From Symsagittifera roscoffensis (lineage: Eukaryota; Xenacoelomorpha; Acoela; Convolutidae): a stretch of 64,000 nucleotides of DNA. The translations under genes and the position numbers were made by a program. The stretch is taken from NCBI RefSeq assembly GCF_963678635.1, contig NC_087070.1, forward strand, positions 7,162,539-7,226,538, read 5' to 3'. This document shows positions 9,025-18,982 of this stretch, one piece after another (positions within the stretch are counted from its first letter, which is position 1; the number at the start of each line of letters is the position of its first letter). The notes beneath the pieces were generated by a model. It was not told the origin of the DNA and did not search any database. It saw only the letters and a list, made by a program, of their open reading frames with translations.

Positions 9025-9999
9025 TCATTTGCTGTTATCTGGTCCTCTTCGCTTGTTGACCCTGCAGTGTTGCTGGCAGCGCTTCCACGCAGATGCTACC
9101 AAGGAAAGTCTAGTTTGCATCTCCGCATAGTACATACAGCAGACCCTCTCTTCGTCGCAGAGAGTCAGAACTGCATGGCACCACGCATATGGAAGATACA
9201 AACTTTTCCCCTCCTCAAGAACACCATAGTGGATCAGTTTCTTCTGCCGAGGACCAAGGTTCCTCAGATACTTAGCAGCATCAGTGAACATCATCTCCGA
9301 ATCATTGCTACCGGCCAGGCGCTCAAGTTCACCAGAGAGATTAACTTCAGATGTCATCAGCCACAACTTTCGGCCCCCCAGAAGACACAAAACAGCATCA
9401 TCTTCATCCTCCAAGTCTTGATGGAAAGTCCGGAAGGACGAGGACTCTACAAAAATACCTTGGAGAAGAGAAGAAAAGACCTGCTTTGGCCATCTGGTCT
9501 GACCTCCAGACATGACGCCAATAACACCCTTAGCTGTCACACTAGGAGTCTCTCGACAGTTAACTCCAACCTCCCAGCCAGTGAACAATGACCCTTCTAC
9601 GTTGAGGTCACTGATACGTTTAAGACCACTAAGTTGCTTCTAAAACAAAACAAACAATTGATGCACACCCGCTATACTCTACTACTATGATACAATGGAA
9701 TAAATGCTACTCACAGTCTCAGCTTTCGGAAACCGCAGAACTGCCCTATCCACGATTGCAGCTTCCTTCCTTGAAGACTGGATCTCATCCAACGACTTTA
9801 CAGGAATCGGAGTGAAACCCAGATCTCCTCTGGTCACTGAATCGAAGAAACCCTGCAGGTCCTCCCTGTCGACAGCGCCCCGCCTACTGGACCTTCGCAC
9901 CTCGCCATGTGGAGGCAGACGTGGTGCTCTGCCCGACTCCGCCCTGTTCTTTCTCTCCTTTGTCTCGTGCACTGTGAATGGATAGTCGTACCCAGACAT
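9025..9999 (-). CDS. JmjC/cupin-like protein gene, two exons, antisense within the BEL element
   Basis: Exon 1 runs 9999-9715 from a true ATG (MSGYDYPFTVHE). Donor ACT/GTGAGT and acceptor TTTGTTTTAG/AAG bound a 75-bp intron (9640-9714). Exon 2 is 9639-9025. The join keeps the frame and gives about 299 residues. The C-terminal half looks like a JmjC or cupin-8 fold: FHQD supplies the HxD iron ligands (His168, Asp170), LGGRKLW (186-188) matches the usual GxKxW, and LYLPYAWCHAV supplies the distal His250. The N-terminus is basic and low complexity. Such enzymes are 2-oxoglutarate/Fe(II) oxygenases (protein hydroxylases or demethylases); the substrate is unknown. It lies opposite to gag-pol, between pol and the polypurine tract, so the intron would survive reverse transcription. 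Gene structure is well supported; the domain call is by motif only. Confidence 0.62.
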
Positions 10000-10029
10000 A
10001 ACAACGATCTGAAAATTGAAGATACTTCA

Positions 10030-10041
10030 AGGGAGGCGGAA
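10030..10041 (+). other. BEL polypurine tract
   Basis: AGGGAGGCGGAA directly abuts the TG of the 3' LTR, the expected place for plus-strand DNA priming. One C interrupts the purines. Confidence 0.75.
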
Positions 10042-10244
10042 TGTTGAAGTCTAAAAAAGACATTTCAGCTTTCTACTTGAACTAAATCTACGATTGAACT
10101 GATTTACTTATTTAAAACCGCATTTTTACAAAAATCAATTGACTTCTATCTATAACTCGTGAAATAATTTACACTCTTTGCAAATCACTAGTTTTATTCA
10201 GTCGGATTGGTGATTTTTCATTTCCCAACTTTTGCTGCACAACA
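10042..10244 (+). repeat. BEL element 3' LTR
   Basis: 203 bp, TGTTGAAG to GCACAACA, one difference from the 5' LTR. Followed by the target-site copy GCTGG at 10245-10249, where the interrupted gypsy gag frame resumes. Confidence 0.95.
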
Positions 10245-11926
10245 GCTGGTTCCGGTTCACGTGTCTCCTCTGTTACCGCTTGCATTTTCTTTGCCGCCAG
10301 CTCTTGAGGTTTATCCTTTCTGCGTGCCTCCGCTTCACTCAAAAGTCGAGCCTTGCCTGCTTTCACGCCTGACAAAGCTTCTTCATGTCTTGTATGCTTT
10401 ATGTCTGCCACTGCATCCCAGAATTGCGGACAATCTGATTTAAAATGACCTTCCAAGTTGCAAAAGAAACACCTCGGTCCGAATTTTGCAATTACTCCTC
10501 TCATGAAATCCTCATGGTCCAATTCTGACGCATCTTCGTCCTCGAGGCCAAAGCCTATTGCTTTCATGTCTTGTTTGTAAGCTGGGCATGCTGACACATG
10601 ATGGTCCGTTGAACTGCAATTGGCACAAGAGCGTCTCTTGTCCATATCATCCCTCGGTTTGTACCAATTGTTCCCTTGGTTTGCTGGTCCGTTGTTAAAA
10701 TTGCCATAATTGTTCTTGTAGTATCCAGATCTCGAAAGAGGTTTCAACAAAAGATACTCTTTCGACTTGAGCCTCAACTCCTCCGGTGTTGGCGCATTGG
10801 TTGATAGTGGTGTGTAATGCGTTGCTAGCATCGTACGAAGTTCATCATTCTTCACACCATCGATGAATTTTGAGGCTACGGCCAGGTTCATCCTTCGGTT
10901 TGACTCATCCGGTTGGCTGCGTCTTCTCAGCATCTCCAAATCATCGTGAAACTTATCTATCGTTTCATCTTCTCGTTGCCTCCGTTTCTCGAAGCGCATC
11001 ATCGCCTGGTGCCCCTGCACGCCTGATCCGAAACGGTTTAACAAGATTTCGAAGATTTTCTCAGCAGTGTCACGTTGATATTGCTTCTTGGCCATGACAC
11101 AGTTCAGGGCTGTCCCTTCCAAGTTGCTGGTGAGCGCACTGCATTCCTGTCTCTCCGACAAGTCCTCTTCCTCGAAATGCAGCTTCATTACCTCTATCCA
11201 GGTATCAATGCAGCCATCAGATTCATCTTTATAGCATCTTGATTTCTTAAAGACTCTTCTGGACTTCTCACTGCGTTTATTGGTTCTGGATAACCTTGTC
11301 AGGAATGTCTCCAAAGACCTGTTTAGGGGTTCAAATGCTGTGGCCATTGCCGTAGCATCCCTTGAGTGTCCCGCTTGAGTGTCCTCACACCTCGTCGAAG
11401 GCTCTGTATGCGGTGCATCCCTGCAATCCGAATCGCCTTGAGTGTTTCCCGCTTGGCCCACATGACTCCTCGGGCTCGCATGCCCCCTGTTGCCGGAATC
11501 ACTTCTCCCAGTCGCATGTGTGCCTTGCGTTGGTCGTTCGTTAGAGGTTTGTCTGTTCCCCGTTGAACTTGTTCTACTGTTCGGGCCCCATGTTCCATTA
11601 CCCCTTGTGGCATAGCCTGATGAACTGCCCCTGCCTCTAGTGGATCCATACGTCTTCCTCTTTTGATGTTCATTGAAGTTCACCCTCGGTTCCCTGCTGG
11701 GACCCCCCGAGTTCGGTTCTCCTTCTTTTGGTCCACTCTTGCTGCTTAGTAGCCCGTCCAACCTATCCATGATAGCCTGAGTTCGCCTCTCCATCATCGC
11801 GTCTATCTTTGTGTCAAGAGTCCCAAGAGACTGCTCTTGCTGAATTCTTAACTTCTCCATGTCGTCTCTTAAGCGTAACTCTCGCTGTTCCGCTTCTCTT
11901 GTCATTCGCGACAAGTTCTTCGCCAT
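10245..11926 (-). CDS. Ty3/gypsy copy A Gag: capsid and nucleocapsid region
   Basis: ATG at 11926, preceded in the same frame by a TGA at 11939-11941. Helical start (TREAEQRELRLRDDMEKL), low-complexity Ser/Gly/Arg linker, then a capsid-like segment (HFEEEDLSERQECSALTSNL, AEKIFEILLNRFGSG). Two CX2CX4HX4C knuckles follow: CANCSSTDHHVSAC and CFFCNLEGHFKSDC. At 10244 the frame enters the BEL LTR (spurious tail to 10169). Removing the BEL element and one target copy joins codon 561 in frame to 2864 downward, into protease and RT, so gag and pol were one frame here. Function: particle core and RNA packaging. Confidence 0.85.
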
Positions 11927-11938
11927 ATGCTCGTCCGT

Positions 11939-13024
11939 TCATTCTTTCAAGCGTTTTTCGCTCCTGCCAACTTCTTGTCTATTGCGGTCTATTTCTTCCC
12001 GCAGGCCTTCTCTTTCAATGTGAACTGCTCTTTCTAGTTCACTCATCCTTATTGACATCTGTTCATTTTGCTCTCCTAAACTTTCCACTATGTTGTTTAA
12101 GGCTTCTTCTAGTGCTGCCCCGTTATTCACGAGTGGCGTTACTAGTGGCGGTGCAACCCTGTCGGTCCCAGGTAGCTTCGTGCTGGTCGAGATCCGGGCC
12201 TTGACTCTCTGTCTTGACGTCTTTTCCTTATCTATTTCAGGATCCGCTAACGCGTTGCCTAGCCCTCTGGTTCTACTCTCTCCAGTTTGTGGCTCTGAAC
12301 TCGTCATAATCGCGAAGTCTTTTGACTGGCCCGGTGTGTTTGCCTCTTTGCTTATCGTTGTCACTACACCAAATTTGTCCATGGTTCCAGTCTCTCTTCC
12401 GAAGTATGGCTCATTCTCCTGGATCGAACTATTGAGGCTGACTTGAGATCCAAAGTCCCCTTGCTCCTCTTCATCCTCTTCCTCCTGGGTTTCAACTTCG
12501 TTCCCTGCGCCTCCTCCCATGGTGAATGGAAAGATGTTTCCAAAGGTGTTCTTCATTCTTTCTGAGAACGATGATGACGTTGTTTGTTTCCCAGTTCCGC
12601 CTGCCATCATAGTGTTGTCTGTCGGAGACCTTCTCGTCGCCGCTACTTCAGTTGAGATGTCGGACAGTTCCGACATCTCCTCTCGATCCAATGTCCCGGT
12701 GGAAGTGGCAAAATCATGGCCTTGTTCTACCGGAGTAGATTCACTTGCCAGCCTTCTGCCTCTCCTTTCCAGTCCATGTACTTCCTGGTTGTCGTTCATG
12801 ACATGGTCTGTGTTGACCTCCACTTCTAACAGTTCTTTACGCTCTTCTGAGGTCTTCTGACTTCTCGTTTCAACCATTCTGCCTGAAACCGTCTCCCCTT
12901 TGTCGGACCGGGATCGCTTGATCCAATCCACAAAAGGATCGGTCATCGTTTTTCTTTGCTTTTCAGGTATGAATTCCCTAGAGCTATTACCTCGTTTTGG
13001 TATCCTTGACAAGTCTAGACTCAT
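11939..13024 (-). CDS. Ty3/gypsy copy A Gag N-terminal region
   Basis: ATG at 13024 (MSLDLSRIPKRGN) opens a 361-residue frame of low-complexity, acidic and Ser/Thr-rich sequence ending in a coiled-coil-like stretch (ELERAVHIEREGLREEID). The TGA at 11939-11941 is in the same frame as the next ATG (11926), five codons away, so a single stop divides what reads as one long Gag. Copy B keeps a recognisable homologue at 18983 (MSLDKSRIPKL). I see no known domain. The stop could be a mutation or a readthrough site. Confidence 0.75.
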   Translation of the reverse strand: MSLDLSRIPKRGNSSREFIPEKQRKTMTDPFVDWIKRSRSDKGETVSGRMVETRSQKTSEERKELLEVEVNTDHVMNDNQEVHGLERRGRRLASESTPVEQGHDFATSTGTLDREEMSELSDISTEVAATRRSPTDNTMMAGGTGKQTTSSSFSERMKNTFGNIFPFTMGGGAGNEVETQEEEDEEEQGDFGSQVSLNSSIQENEPYFGRETGTMDKFGVVTTISKEANTPGQSKDFAIMTSSEPQTGESRTRGLGNALADPEIDKEKTSRQRVKARISTSTKLPGTDRVAPPLVTPLVNNGAALEEALNNIVESLGEQNEQMSIRMSELERAVHIEREGLREEIDRNRQEVGRSEKRLKE

Positions 13025-13789
13025 TTTCTATTTGTCACTTCTTAATGCCTATACACTTAAACTCGATTGCTAGTGACCTTATAATTTTATTAACAATAAT
13101 AATGACACAACACAATAAGTTTCACAAGATTCTATTAAATAGTGACCACGAATCCCTGTATGTTATCAGAGTACAGTTTGTATAAAATTTATTCACACTA
13201 ACCGATTATCGGTCGTAAGATTTGAAAACTAGCACAATATGATGTTATCAGTCAATTTAAAAGATAGTGTGTACTCACTACCCAATCAAGCACAGTTGAT
13301 TTAAAATCAAAAACAAAAAAAATATATAATGACAGAATATTAATGCCTCTATAAAAAAACGTATGTGTAGTGTACTTTTAGTCGGTCGCAGTACAATAGT
13401 CGAACTTGTTTCTTTAAAGAAAAAGCTTTCCGTGCTTGGTGCTGCACCAAACAGACCAAAACTTTGAAGGCAGTAATTTTCTCAAGTGGGCGTCTATTGC
13501 ACCCACCGAGTACTGTGTTACCTATCTGCCTTCGGACTGCCCGAGCTAGACCTACTAAAATCCTCAGGGCAGTCACTTTTCACAAAAACGTATTGGGTTT
13601 CAATCCACACCAATGAATTACGCTCTTTTTCCGACTTAGTGTCGCGAATATCCGAGTTCGGACCTGTTTTGTTTTGGTCTGGTTTTTATTGAAAGGCAAG
13701 TTACCAGTGCAGTCACTGATTCCTAGCCTGTCTGCTAATAACCTAATACCTCTCACTTTAGTCTTTCTTCCGTCTACCTAAGTCCTTTA

Positions 13790-15420
13790 ATAAAATAATA
13801 CCCCTCCGGATTGGCACAAATAGGACCCCTCCGGATTGGGACCCCTCTGAGTTAGTTAATAGAAGACCCCTCCGGATTTGGACCCCTACGAATTAGCAAC
13901 TATAAGACCCCTCCGGATTCGGACCCCTCCTAACTTGAAAAAATTTTTGACCCCTCCGGATTGGTAAAAGTAGCTTTCCGGAGATTTCCTTCTTTCAACC
14001 TATACCCCTCCGGATACGTTTTCCGATGCAATTTTGCTTTTTCAATTAACTAGGAAGGGTATGTACTACTTTCCTAGACCCTTCCGGATTGAAGTTAAGC
14101 CTCTTATTTGACAATTCACACTAACGGTGAAGGGTCTTATCGCTCGCCTAACTTCGGCTCGATTAAGGTTTTGCTGTGCCCCTAGCCTTCCCTTTTCGTC
14201 TGGAACAGCCTAAAGTTACTTTATTCAACCGCTATTACCTTTTGGTAGGGATATAAGGGCTTTTCTATAAAAATTTTATAAAACGTGAAGGGTGTACCCT
14301 TCCAAATTGAGGAATTTGCTAAAAACAATCTCAAAAAATTTTCACGCTTATTTTTTGCAAAACTTTTGTCCCTATCAGTAAGCTCAGCTAATTTCTGATC
14401 TATTGGTACCAAGATCAACTGGATCTGTTCAGTAGTTCCAAAGTTATTAACCAAAACGTCTTTTTTCTAAACTCAAAAATTTATCTCTTATAGGTTCCGC
14501 CTAACTTTTTCTGCAAATCTGGTCCTTTCGACCTAAAATTTATTGATCCGAGCTCAGAAGGCCTATACTTTTCTAGTTCAATGCAAAAAACCCGATCTAA
14601 AACGCTTTAGTTGAAAAAATTTGCGAAAAACTATGCTACCTGTACCCCTCCGGATTGATGAATCCACCAAATCAAACACGTTAAGTTCGATTTCTCTGTA
14701 ACCCGGAAGGCTTTCGGGTAGCGGGTTCTAAAACTTGTAGATTCACTAGCGGACGTTGTCCGAACAACTATTTTTACTGTTCTAACTCAAAAATTTCAAA
14801 AAATTTTCTGAATTTTTAGTGTTTCGTTTTCTCAAAAATCACGAAATTTCGGTTTTCGGTACCAAAATAGTTCCAACCACTTTCGAACTAAACTTAACCG
14901 GTTCTATCTATTATGGTAGTGCAGTTACGATGTAACACACTACTTTAGCGCTTTTTTCCGTTTCAAAAATTATCGATATTTCAAAAATCGCGACTTGTGG
15001 GGGGATCAAAATATCGCTATTTTGACCCTAAAAACCGGTCTGTTTTCGTTGTTTTCACTGAAAAACGATATAAGACTTTTAATATAGGCTATATAAGTAA
15101 TAATATTAGTAATACTATACCCCTCCGGGTTTGTTTAATATCCGAATTAAGGTGCTTAACTCGGATATTCGCAGTTCGGTGAAGGGTCACTACAGTGCAG
15201 CACTGTCGAGCCCCCCACAGATTGCTATCTTAATTTTTTGTACCAAAAGGGATACAAAACTTGTTAACGATACCCAACAGTCGATTGTTGTTGTCGTTGA
15301 GCCCCTTCTTGTTGCTCCTTGTACTGCTTGCCGGATCAGTCTTCTCCCAAGACCCCTCCGAATTGAGCGCAAATCAGCTGACCCTTCCGGATTGAGCGCA
15401 ATTTATCATTAACGTGCTTA
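13790..15420. repeat. Cluster of CCCYTCCGGATT motifs
   Basis: At least eleven copies or near-copies of ACCCCTCCGGATT or CCCTTCCGGATT (for example about 13800, 13829, 13865, 13908, 13950, 14005, 14085, 14642, 15118, 15350, 15379), densest at 13790-13960. Complementary AATCCGGAAGG forms also occur (about 14703, 15803, 16494, 16816). Spacing is irregular, so this is not a simple tandem satellite. Confidence 0.8.
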
Positions 15421-16431
15421 AATGCTCAAATAACCCTACAGTACAAGCCTCACAAACGGGCTACAAAACTGATCGTAACGATCCTGACTGATATAAATGC
15501 CTGTAACAACAATATAACAATACATCTATCAACAACAAACGGGAGGGTCGGATCACATCTTGTCTGGGGGGATGATTTCTCCTGATTTTTTTTAACTTTT
15601 TTACTGTTTTTGGTTTTTTCGGTTATTTTTTTAATGTTTTTTGTTTTTCCTGGGTACTATACTACTTTTTGTTTGGTTTTATATATATCTTTAAGTTATT
15701 TGGTCACGAACCCCTCAGGGAACGACGGGACCGCGAATCCCCCCACCCTTCCTGGTTCGTGAATTTTCGGTCTTAACTAAGTTAAAAAGCTATCCACGGT
15801 AATCCGGAAGGCTTCCGCGTTCCGAACTACCCTTCCGCCCCGGCGGTTTAGGCCTATTAAGGGCGTTAATGTGAGCATCCGCTCGGCGCGGAGTGCTCGT
15901 TAACGGTTCTGCCGGTCATGATGTTAAAAAAAATAACACCCAGGAGCGCCATAAAAACATCTATGTAACATTCGCCCGGAAGAGACATATCGACGGAAAA
16001 TAAAACTAAGTCTTAAGACGACTGGCTAACGTCTAAACAGAGCTTTATATGCTTTTCACCGTCTCTACCAAGCCAGTACTTTCGGTGGTCTTTTCTAACA
16101 TCGGGTCGACAAAAACGTTACTGCCTTCGGCTTCGGTCAAAACACTCAAATTAACTTAATTACATGCAGAAATAGTGAGCACATGGCTGGGTCTCAGTAT
16201 CCCCAGACCACGAGGTCACTCCTAAAAACAGGGCTACTACTTATTTATCATATTACTATTGTTTTTGTTCAGTAGATAAAAATCATCATCTCCATCGAAG
16301 ATGGATCAACCCTTTCCCCCAACTCCTAGCTTCTCATCCTTATCAAAATGAATCCAGTTGTTAATTAAATTCAATTCAGGACATGACAAGAAGCTAAAAG
16401 TCTATATAAAAGAATAAAAATCTCAGTTCCG

Positions 16432-16502
16432 AAACCCTTCCGGATTCTTGAATCCACTGAATCAAGCTCGTTAATCTTGATTTCTTCTTAATCCGGAAGG
16501 CT
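16432..16502. other. Potential hairpin built from the CCTTCCGGATT motif
   Basis: CCCTTCCGGATT at about 16432 faces AATCCGGAAGG at about 16492, giving an 11-bp perfect stem around a loop of about 50 bases that itself contains GAATC/GATTC-type complementarity. A similar arrangement with a weaker stem is at 14642-14712. Confidence 0.5.
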
Positions 16503-16890
16503 GTCCTCCACCCTTCACCGTTGTCTGCAACGGCCTTGCAACTTTTGTAGCGACACAATAGTTGCAACTCGGAGTGCTCTCTGTTAACTCCGCGATTTGT
16601 TGTCGTTTTTTCTCACAATTTCCGTACTTCTCGTGATCGCAGCTAATGTTGTTCTGTTGTTTTCTAGCTTTTCTGCCAAAATGGCCGTTTCTGACGTTTC
16701 TCAGAAATGTTACGTAATCACTTCGAAAATTTAAAAATCAGCAATTTCCGAATCCTTTAACCTTCACACTTTGTTCAACCGTTCAAATAACGTTCTTAAT
16801 TCTTAATAATCACCAATCCGGAAGGCTCGCTGCTAAAATTTCGAATTCCGCAGAGATTGCATTTTGGCCATTCTGGTCGAATGTCACATA

Positions 16891-18982
16891 CCGACGAAAA
16901 TAAAGCCAGGTTATAGAACAACTGGCTAGCGTCTAAACACAGCTTTATGACGTTCGACCAGAATGGCGCAAAAATCAATGGCAAGATCGAATTTTTATTG
17001 GTGACATCCAAGTGGAAAATTAGCAGTTTCGATAGATTAACTGTGCTAATCGTGCGATTTGACGAATTAGGAAAGGTCAATTTGAAGTGACGAAATTTTT
17101 TTTTTTTTGAAAATTCGTCTAAGAAAAAAGACACGTCACGACCTTGAAATTTCGCGAACACTGAAAACTGCGAAAATCAAAAGACAGATTTTCACTACGA
17201 CACAGCAGAATTAACTCTCGACAGTAATGAAAAAGAGTGAATTATACAGAGATTACGATAGAAGCTGTCCGGATTGTAACGATTGTAACTCTAGAACCGT
17301 TACTGAAGAATTCCCGAGAAATAGGAAGGGCATCGAGAGGATTTTATCATCCTTCTAGAAGGACAACAAGACCGCTCTTCGTCCGGATTCCAGAATACGG
17401 AAGGGTCTCGGGAAGGAAACTGAAACTGTATTTTTTAAACTTTTAGCTTCCGGGTATGTCCTGAATTGATTTAAAAACATATTCATTTGATTTCAGATAA
17501 TGAGAAGCTAGGAGTTGAGGGAAAGGGTTGATCCATCTCCGATGGATATGATGTTTTATTTTTTATCTACTGAACATAAACAAAAGTAAAATAAAAAATA
17601 TGTAGTAGCCCTATTTTCAGGAGAGACCTCGTGGTCTGGGAACCCAGCCATGAGCTCACTATTTTGCATGTAGCTAAGTTATTCTGCGCGTTCTGCCCGA
17701 TAGCCCAAAACAGAATTGATTTTGCCGATCCGATATTAAAGGACCACTTAGAGAATTGACTTCGGCAGAGACTGTCCAAATCATGTAGAGCTGTGTTTAG
17801 ACGCTAGCCAGTTGTTTCATAACCTAGCTTTTTTCCCGTCGATATGTACTTCCGGGTGAATGTTACATATATCTTTTCATGGCGCTTGTGGGTGTTGTTC
17901 TTTTTTACATCATGATCGGCAGAACCGTTTACGAGCACTCCGCGCCGAGTGGATGCTCTAAATAAGGCCCTTAGCTCAGGGAGGAAGGGCAGTTTGGAAC
18001 GTAGAAGCCTTCCGAGTTCCTGGATTTTGTTTTTCAACCTAGTCAAGACCGAAAACTTACGTAGCGTGACGGGTGGGCCAATTCGCGGTCCTGTTTTCGC
18101 CAATTTCGAGGTGTCCTATTTTTGCCAATTCGGAGGGGTCTTACAATTGTCAACCCAGAAAGGTCCTAGAAATAAAAATTTTCAAAATATAACGAATGTG
18201 GTTGTAGGGATCCTAAAACGTACGTAGACGAAAACAAGTTAGATATTGAATATTATTAGGATAATGGAAATCAGGCAGGAAGGTGTGACTGCACTGGTAA
18301 CTTGCCTTTAAATGAAATTTTTAAAAGACCATAGCAAAAGAAAAACAGGTCTAAACTCGGAGACTCGCGACTCTAAGTCTTACAGAAAACAGAGCTCAAC
18401 ACTAATTTATTTGGATTGAAATCCAATTTTTTTTATTTGAAAAAGTGATAGCCTTGAGAGTTTTCTTAGGTCTAGCTCGGGCAATCTGAAGGCAGATAGG
18501 TAACACAGGACTTGGTGGGTGCAATAGACGCCCATTTGAGAAAATTACTGCCCTAAAGTTTTGTCTGTTTGGTGCAGCAACAAAGAGGGAAAGCTCTTTC
18601 TTTAGAATACAAGTTCGTTCGACTATTGTACTGCAACCAACTAAAAGTACAAAACACATACGTTTTTGATAGAAATATTCTGATTTTGTTATTTTTGATT
18701 TTAATTCAATAGTATTTGTGCTTGATTGGGCAGGGAGTACACTATCTTTAAATTGAATGATATCATCATATTGTGCTAGTTCTCAAATCTTACGACCGAT
18801 AATCGATTATTGTGAATAAATTAATTACACGCTGTACCCTGATAACATTCAAGGATTAGTGGTCACTATTTAATAGAATATTTTTAAGTTTACTGTGTTG
18901 TGTTATTATTATCAATAGTCAAACTAGAAGGACACTAGCAATCGAATTGAGTGTATAGGCATTAAGAAGTGACAAATTGAAA
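16891..18982 (+). repeat. LTR-like and leader region of gypsy copy B; right arm of the palindrome
   Basis: Plus-strand counterpart of 13025-16890, about half as long because most of the CCGGATT-rich 2 kb is missing (a remnant is at 18070-18160). Bases 16945-17865 also match 40850-41765 directly, as expected for the 5' and 3' LTRs of one element. Includes hairpin-prone GATCCATCTCCGATGGAT at 17529. No credible coding sequence. Confidence 0.6.
17600..17690 (+). other. Conserved element-specific motif (one of at least four copies)
   Basis: A block of about 90 bp containing GTAGTAGCCCT, GACCTCGTGGTCTGGG, CCCAGCCATGAGCTCACTA and TTTTGCATGTAGCTAAGTT is repeated here, at 41490-41575 (plus), and inverted at 16160-16240 and 41860-41950; a weak fifth copy is near 42860-42930 (inverted). 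The CTGGG/CCCAG and GACC/GGTC pairs could form short stems. It is much better conserved than the flanks. Confidence 0.65.

Larger units (their letters stand above)
2870..10244 (+). mobile_element. BEL/Pao LTR retrotransposon, near full length, nested in gypsy copy A
   Basis: Bounded by two 203-bp direct repeats beginning TG and ending CA (2870-3072 and 10042-10244) that differ at a single base. Flanked by a 5-bp target duplication GCTGG (2865-2869 and 10245-10249). Inside, in order: primer-site candidate, Gag with zinc knuckles, aspartic protease (DSGS), RT (YVDD), RNase H, HHCC/DDE integrase, an antisense gene, a polypurine tract. The polyprotein has at least three or four frame changes. One LTR difference in 203 bp implies a recent insertion, younger than the degenerate gypsy copies around it. 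Total 7375 bp, within the usual BEL/Pao range even with the extra 1.6 kb. Confidence 0.95.
13025..16890 (-). repeat. Long LTR-like and leader region of gypsy copy A; left arm of a large palindrome
   Basis: No credible coding sequence. Reading on the minus strand it leads into the gag ATG at 13024. Segments recur inverted on the other side: 13349-13500 pairs with 18500-18660, 13695-13720 with 18285-18310, and 16140-16330 with 17500-17690. The first element-like bases on the minus strand are near 16890, and a CTGCA/CTGGTAACTTGCC sequence conserved in both arms (about 13700 and 18290) may mark the LTR end and primer site. That would make the LTR about 3.2 kb, which is unusually long. LTR limits are inferred, not proven. 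Confidence 0.55.

Noticed and set aside
9067-9591. 174-residue plus-strand frame opposite the JmjC-like exon
   Set aside because: No recognisable domain. The minus strand has splice sites, an ATG, a polyadenylation signal and an HxD...H motif, so the plus frame is the shadow.
13790-15420. Possible CRISPR-like or satellite array
   Set aside because: CCCYTCCGGATT copies have irregular spacing and no uniform spacers, and the context is a eukaryotic LTR region.
16160-17690. Spliced-leader, snRNA or tRNA gene in the conserved 90-bp block
   Set aside because: No Sm site, no cloverleaf and no pol III boxes fit; all copies sit in LTR-like sequence.
13025-18982. Polinton/Maverick or other large DNA transposon with terminal inverted repeats
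   Set aside because: The palindrome arms lead outwards into gypsy gag on both sides, not inwards into a DNA polymerase, ATPase or integrase cassette. Two head-to-head gypsy copies explain it better.
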